From: a virus
DNA: 38,948 nucleotides
Strand: one strand, 5' to 3'
IMG/VR virus record: IMGVR_UViG_3300037231_000287
Span: 1-38,948 of that record
The notes under the pieces are model-generated. The model did no database searches. It was not told the DNA's origin and saw only the letters and a program-made list of their open reading frames with translations. Every line of letters begins with the position of its first letter. Position 1 is the stretch's first letter. Made by a program: the position numbers and the translations under genes. Shown piece after piece: positions 37,166-38,948 of the stretch.

Positions 37166-37962
37166 TGGGCGCGCGCCCGCGGCGTGCGCGGCTTCATCTC
37201 ACGCGCCACGTATTCAGCTATCAGCGCGCGGGCATTCGGACTGGCCTTTGCCCACCGGACCTTGAAATCGTCGAGCGTCTTTTGATCGGCATCGACATGC
37301 TCCGGCAGCGAGCCCCTCACATCCGACAGCGCGGCTGAAACCGTGGAAAAAGAGGGTTCCCCCTCGGGCGGCAGCAGGCGGTCAATGACCGCGCGCCGAT
37401 CATCGATATCTTCGATCGCCGCAATGGCCACTAGTTCTTGGTATTTGTTGGCGAGAGTGGAGACGGCGATCCGGGCGCGCAGGTCGCTCGGAAGCTCATC
37501 CATCATCGCGTTCAAACCAACGAGTTTCTCAACCCAGCGCTTCGAAAAGCCCAGCTTTTCCGCCACGTCGGACTTCAGCGAACTACGTTCGCTCCTTCCT
37601 ATATCGGAATGGTCGCCCTGCAGGCTGATCCTTTCCGCCACGAATTTCGCCCGGTCGAGGGTGCTCAACTCGTTCCTTATTAGGTTCTCATCGATCTCGC
37701 GAAGGCGGGCCTCCTTGTCGGTTCCCTCAAAGAAAACGACGGGGACGGTTTTCTTGCCGGCGGCCTTGGCCGCGGCCAGTCGGTGCGCGCCGGCAACCAG
37801 CCTGTATCTGCCGCCGACCAGTTCTTTGCGGACCTCAATTGGGGTCATGATCCCCTTCCGCGCCATGACGGAGTGGGCCATTTCGGCCACATACTCCAGG
37901 TTCACGTCGCGCAGCCGTCCGCTATCGTCGATCAGATCGACGTTTATCGTTTCGATGTTCAT
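37162..37962 (-). CDS. ParB/Spo0J-domain DNA-binding protein
   Basis: This 266-aa protein has an N-terminal ParB domain: PIEVRKELVGGRYRLVAGAH with GAHR (58-61), then VPVVFFEGTD and ENLIRNELSTLDRA (92-105). A helix-turn-helix (SDVAEKLGFSKRWVEKLVGL, about residues 130-149) follows. The C-terminal part is helical. It is in the early operon just after Ner, ATGA-coupled. ParB-type domains bind CTP and spread on DNA from a palindromic site. No ParA was seen in the window. It might act on replication, partition or regulation. Confidence 0.88.
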   Translation of the reverse strand: MNIETINVDLIDDSGRLRDVNLEYVAEMAHSVMARKGIMTPIEVRKELVGGRYRLVAGAHRLAAAKAAGKKTVPVVFFEGTDKEARLREIDENLIRNELSTLDRAKFVAERISLQGDHSDIGRSERSSLKSDVAEKLGFSKRWVEKLVGLNAMMDELPSDLRARIAVSTLANKYQELVAIAAIEDIDDRRAVIDRLLPPEGEPSFSTVSAALSDVRGSLPEHVDADQKTLDDFKVRWAKASPNARALIAEYVAREMKPRTPRARAQ

Positions 37963-38279
37963 GCAGCCTCTCGTTTTTTACAGGGCCCGACGCGGTTTTC
38001 GTGCCTACTCTTCCGGCGGTCAGACCGGCGTCGGTCTATCGGCTGGCCGAACTCGTCGTAACGGCTTGGCCAGATTGTTTGAGGAGTGACCCCAAGATGC
38101 TTTGCCAACAGCAGCTGAACTTTCGGGGACCGCCTGGTCAGGGTTTTGATCAGGGCGGCGGGCGAATAGCCGTTCTGGACGGCCAAACACGACAGGGTTA
38201 CGCCTGTTTTTCGGATAGCGGCTTTGACATCCTCCGGGTGCCAATCCAGCGTTCGTCTGAGTTTGGGTATGTCGGCCAC
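37959..38279 (-). CDS. ner: Ner-like repressor of early transcription
   Basis: This 106-aa protein belongs to the Ner/Nlp winged-helix family: DWHPEDVKAAIRKTGVTLSC, LAVQNGYSPAALIKTLTRRS, and LLLAKHLGVTPQTIWPSRYD are diagnostic. It starts with GTG 38279 after a GAGGG. In Mu, Ner turns down the early promoter and the repressor promoter. The C-terminal 35 residues are basic (RRRSDRRKSRHENRVG), an extension beyond the usual 75-aa Ner. Confidence 0.9.
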   Translation of the reverse strand: MADIPKLRRTLDWHPEDVKAAIRKTGVTLSCLAVQNGYSPAALIKTLTRRSPKVQLLLAKHLGVTPQTIWPSRYDEFGQPIDRRRSDRRKSRHENRVGPCKKREAA

Positions 38280-38393
38280 TCGCCCTCAATTCCGGTCACG
38301 TCTGAGACGAGATTGCGGAAATTACGGTGCGTCGTCAAGCGGCAGAACCGAAACTCTTGGAATAAAGGGTATTGCGGCAACGCCGAGGGCTAT
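38280..38393. promoter_or_regulatory. Divergent operator/promoter region between repressor and Ner
   Basis: This 114-bp gap separates ner (minus) from the repressor gene (plus), the place of Mu's early operators. It holds two direct copies of ATTGCGG(A/C)AA at 38312-38321 and 38371-38380, possible repressor or Ner half-sites. It also includes the candidate minus-strand promoter listed separately. The exact operators cannot be fixed by eye. Confidence 0.6.
38310..38338 (-). promoter_or_regulatory. Candidate early promoter (towards Ner and transposase)
   Basis: In the minus direction TTGACG (38333-38338) is followed by 17 bases and CAATCT (38310-38315). The -35 is excellent and the -10 is weak. 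Transcription would begin about 38303 and read ner, the ParB-like gene, A and B. One of the direct repeats, ATTGCGGAAA, overlaps the -10, suiting repression. Confidence 0.45.
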
Positions 38394-38948
38394 ATGACTG
38401 ATATCGCTGAAAAAACTACAAAATCAGCAATTGGCGGCCATACCGTGACCACCATAACTGTTGATTCGAACAAGCGTTCTGGTCCGGAGATGGCAGATCG
38501 GCTGCGGCGCGCCCTGATCGGTCAACGTAGAGTCGACATCATCGGCGCTTCCGGCGTTTCTGATGGGACGATCACGCGGGCGCTCAGGGGCCAGCCCACG
38601 CGCCGGGGCACTTTGGCCTCTCTGGCGGATGCGATGGGCATTTCCCAGGATTGGCTTATTGATGGCGCTGGGCCTATGCGCCGCCTACCGGTCGGCAGCG
38701 TGACCGACGAAGGCCATGTCGTGACCGAGGGCCCGATGATGCCCTTTGAGCAGCCGCTTTTCTCCACGATGAATATGGATCGTGCGGCCCGCGCCCTCGC
38801 TACGGCCGATCAGATGTTCGCCGCGAAGCGCGCTGCTCCGACGGATCGGGAGCGCGTCCAGGCCATGGCGCTAATATACGACATGCTTCTTCAACAAGAG
38901 CGCGACCAGGAACGTAGTAAAACTGAATCGAGTCCTAATACAGGATAA
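38394..38948 (+). CDS. Phage immunity repressor (c-like)
   Basis: This 184-aa protein is the only plus-strand gene and faces away from ner. ATG 38394 (MTDIAEKTTKSAIGG) has GAGGG upstream; the longer open frame to the left runs through ner antisense and is ignored. A helix-turn-helix lies about residues 42-76 (IGASGVSDGTITRALRGQPT, then LASLADAMGISQDWLIDG). The C-terminal part contains helices (DRERVQAMALIYDMLLQQER) likely for dimerisation. It probably keeps the prophage silent by blocking the early promoter. Confidence 0.85.
   Translation: MTDIAEKTTKSAIGGHTVTTITVDSNKRSGPEMADRLRRALIGQRRVDIIGASGVSDGTITRALRGQPTRRGTLASLADAMGISQDWLIDGAGPMRRLPVGSVTDEGHVVTEGPMMPFEQPLFSTMNMDRAARALATADQMFAAKRAAPTDRERVQAMALIYDMLLQQERDQERSKTESSPNTG

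Noticed and set aside
38001-38393. A longer repressor starting at 38001
   Set aside because: The extra 131 residues are antisense to ner and have no repressor-like features; ATG 38394 has a good RBS.
1-38948. Prophage ends, attachment duplications, CRISPR arrays or insertion sequences
   Set aside because: The window starts and ends at gene borders inside the phage; I found no terminal TG/CA ends, flanking duplication, CRISPR repeat or IS transposase other than MuA.

Overview
The window is almost a complete Mu-like (transposable) prophage, read in reverse. The early region is at the right end and the tail-fibre genes are at the left end. Every gene except the repressor lies on the minus strand, packed with ATGA, GTGA or TGATG stop/start overlaps that point to translational coupling. 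The DNA is GC-rich, and the phage carries its own GapR/DUF2312 protein, a family typical of Alphaproteobacteria, so the host is probably an alphaproteobacterium (Acetobacteraceae or a relative; inference only). Neither phage end is visible. The window starts at the stop codon of the last tail gene and stops at the repressor stop codon, so attL/attR, the terminal transposase sites and any mom-like gene would lie outside.

Right to left, the early block is: a divergent repressor (plus strand, 38394-38948), Ner, a ParB-domain protein, a 31-aa ORF, an unknown DNA-region protein, transposase MuA with its DDE triad intact, and the AAA+ target-selection ATPase MuB. Next come small early genes including a four-cysteine zinc protein, a DUF3164 protein, GemA/gp16 and a Mor/C-type activator (30705-31130). 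The late region then starts with a lipoprotein, a possible holin and a DksA/TraR zinc finger, followed by gp25, gp26 and the small terminase (gp27).

An accessory cassette lies between the small and large terminase genes. It holds GapR, an L,D-transpeptidase-fold protein, an unknown alanine/threonine/proline-rich protein, two short membrane/basic proteins and a papain/C39-like cysteine protease candidate. After the large terminase come a small unknown gene, a GT-B glycosyltransferase interrupted by about eleven YGP(D/E/T) repeats, the portal, gpF with a probable C-terminal RNase-like domain, and gpG. The capsid block (protease/scaffold I with an internal scaffold start, gp33, major capsid T, gp35-gp38) is followed by sheath, tube, a tail-assembly chaperone with a -1 frameshift site, tape measure, gp43-gp48 baseplate genes and variable tail-fibre genes.

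Three observations stand out. (1) A 22-bp conserved sequence with a 14-bp dyad core, CCCACCGYGGTGGG, occurs three times, always in an intergenic gap just upstream of a late gene block (30.7, 18.5 and 5.8 kb). This mirrors the layout of the activator-dependent late promoters of Mu. (2) The middle copy lies in a roughly 235-bp non-coding gap at the centre of the element, between G and I, where Mu keeps its strong gyrase site; GapR and GemA are also encoded. (3) A glycosyltransferase with an internal repeat tract is embedded in the packaging genes.
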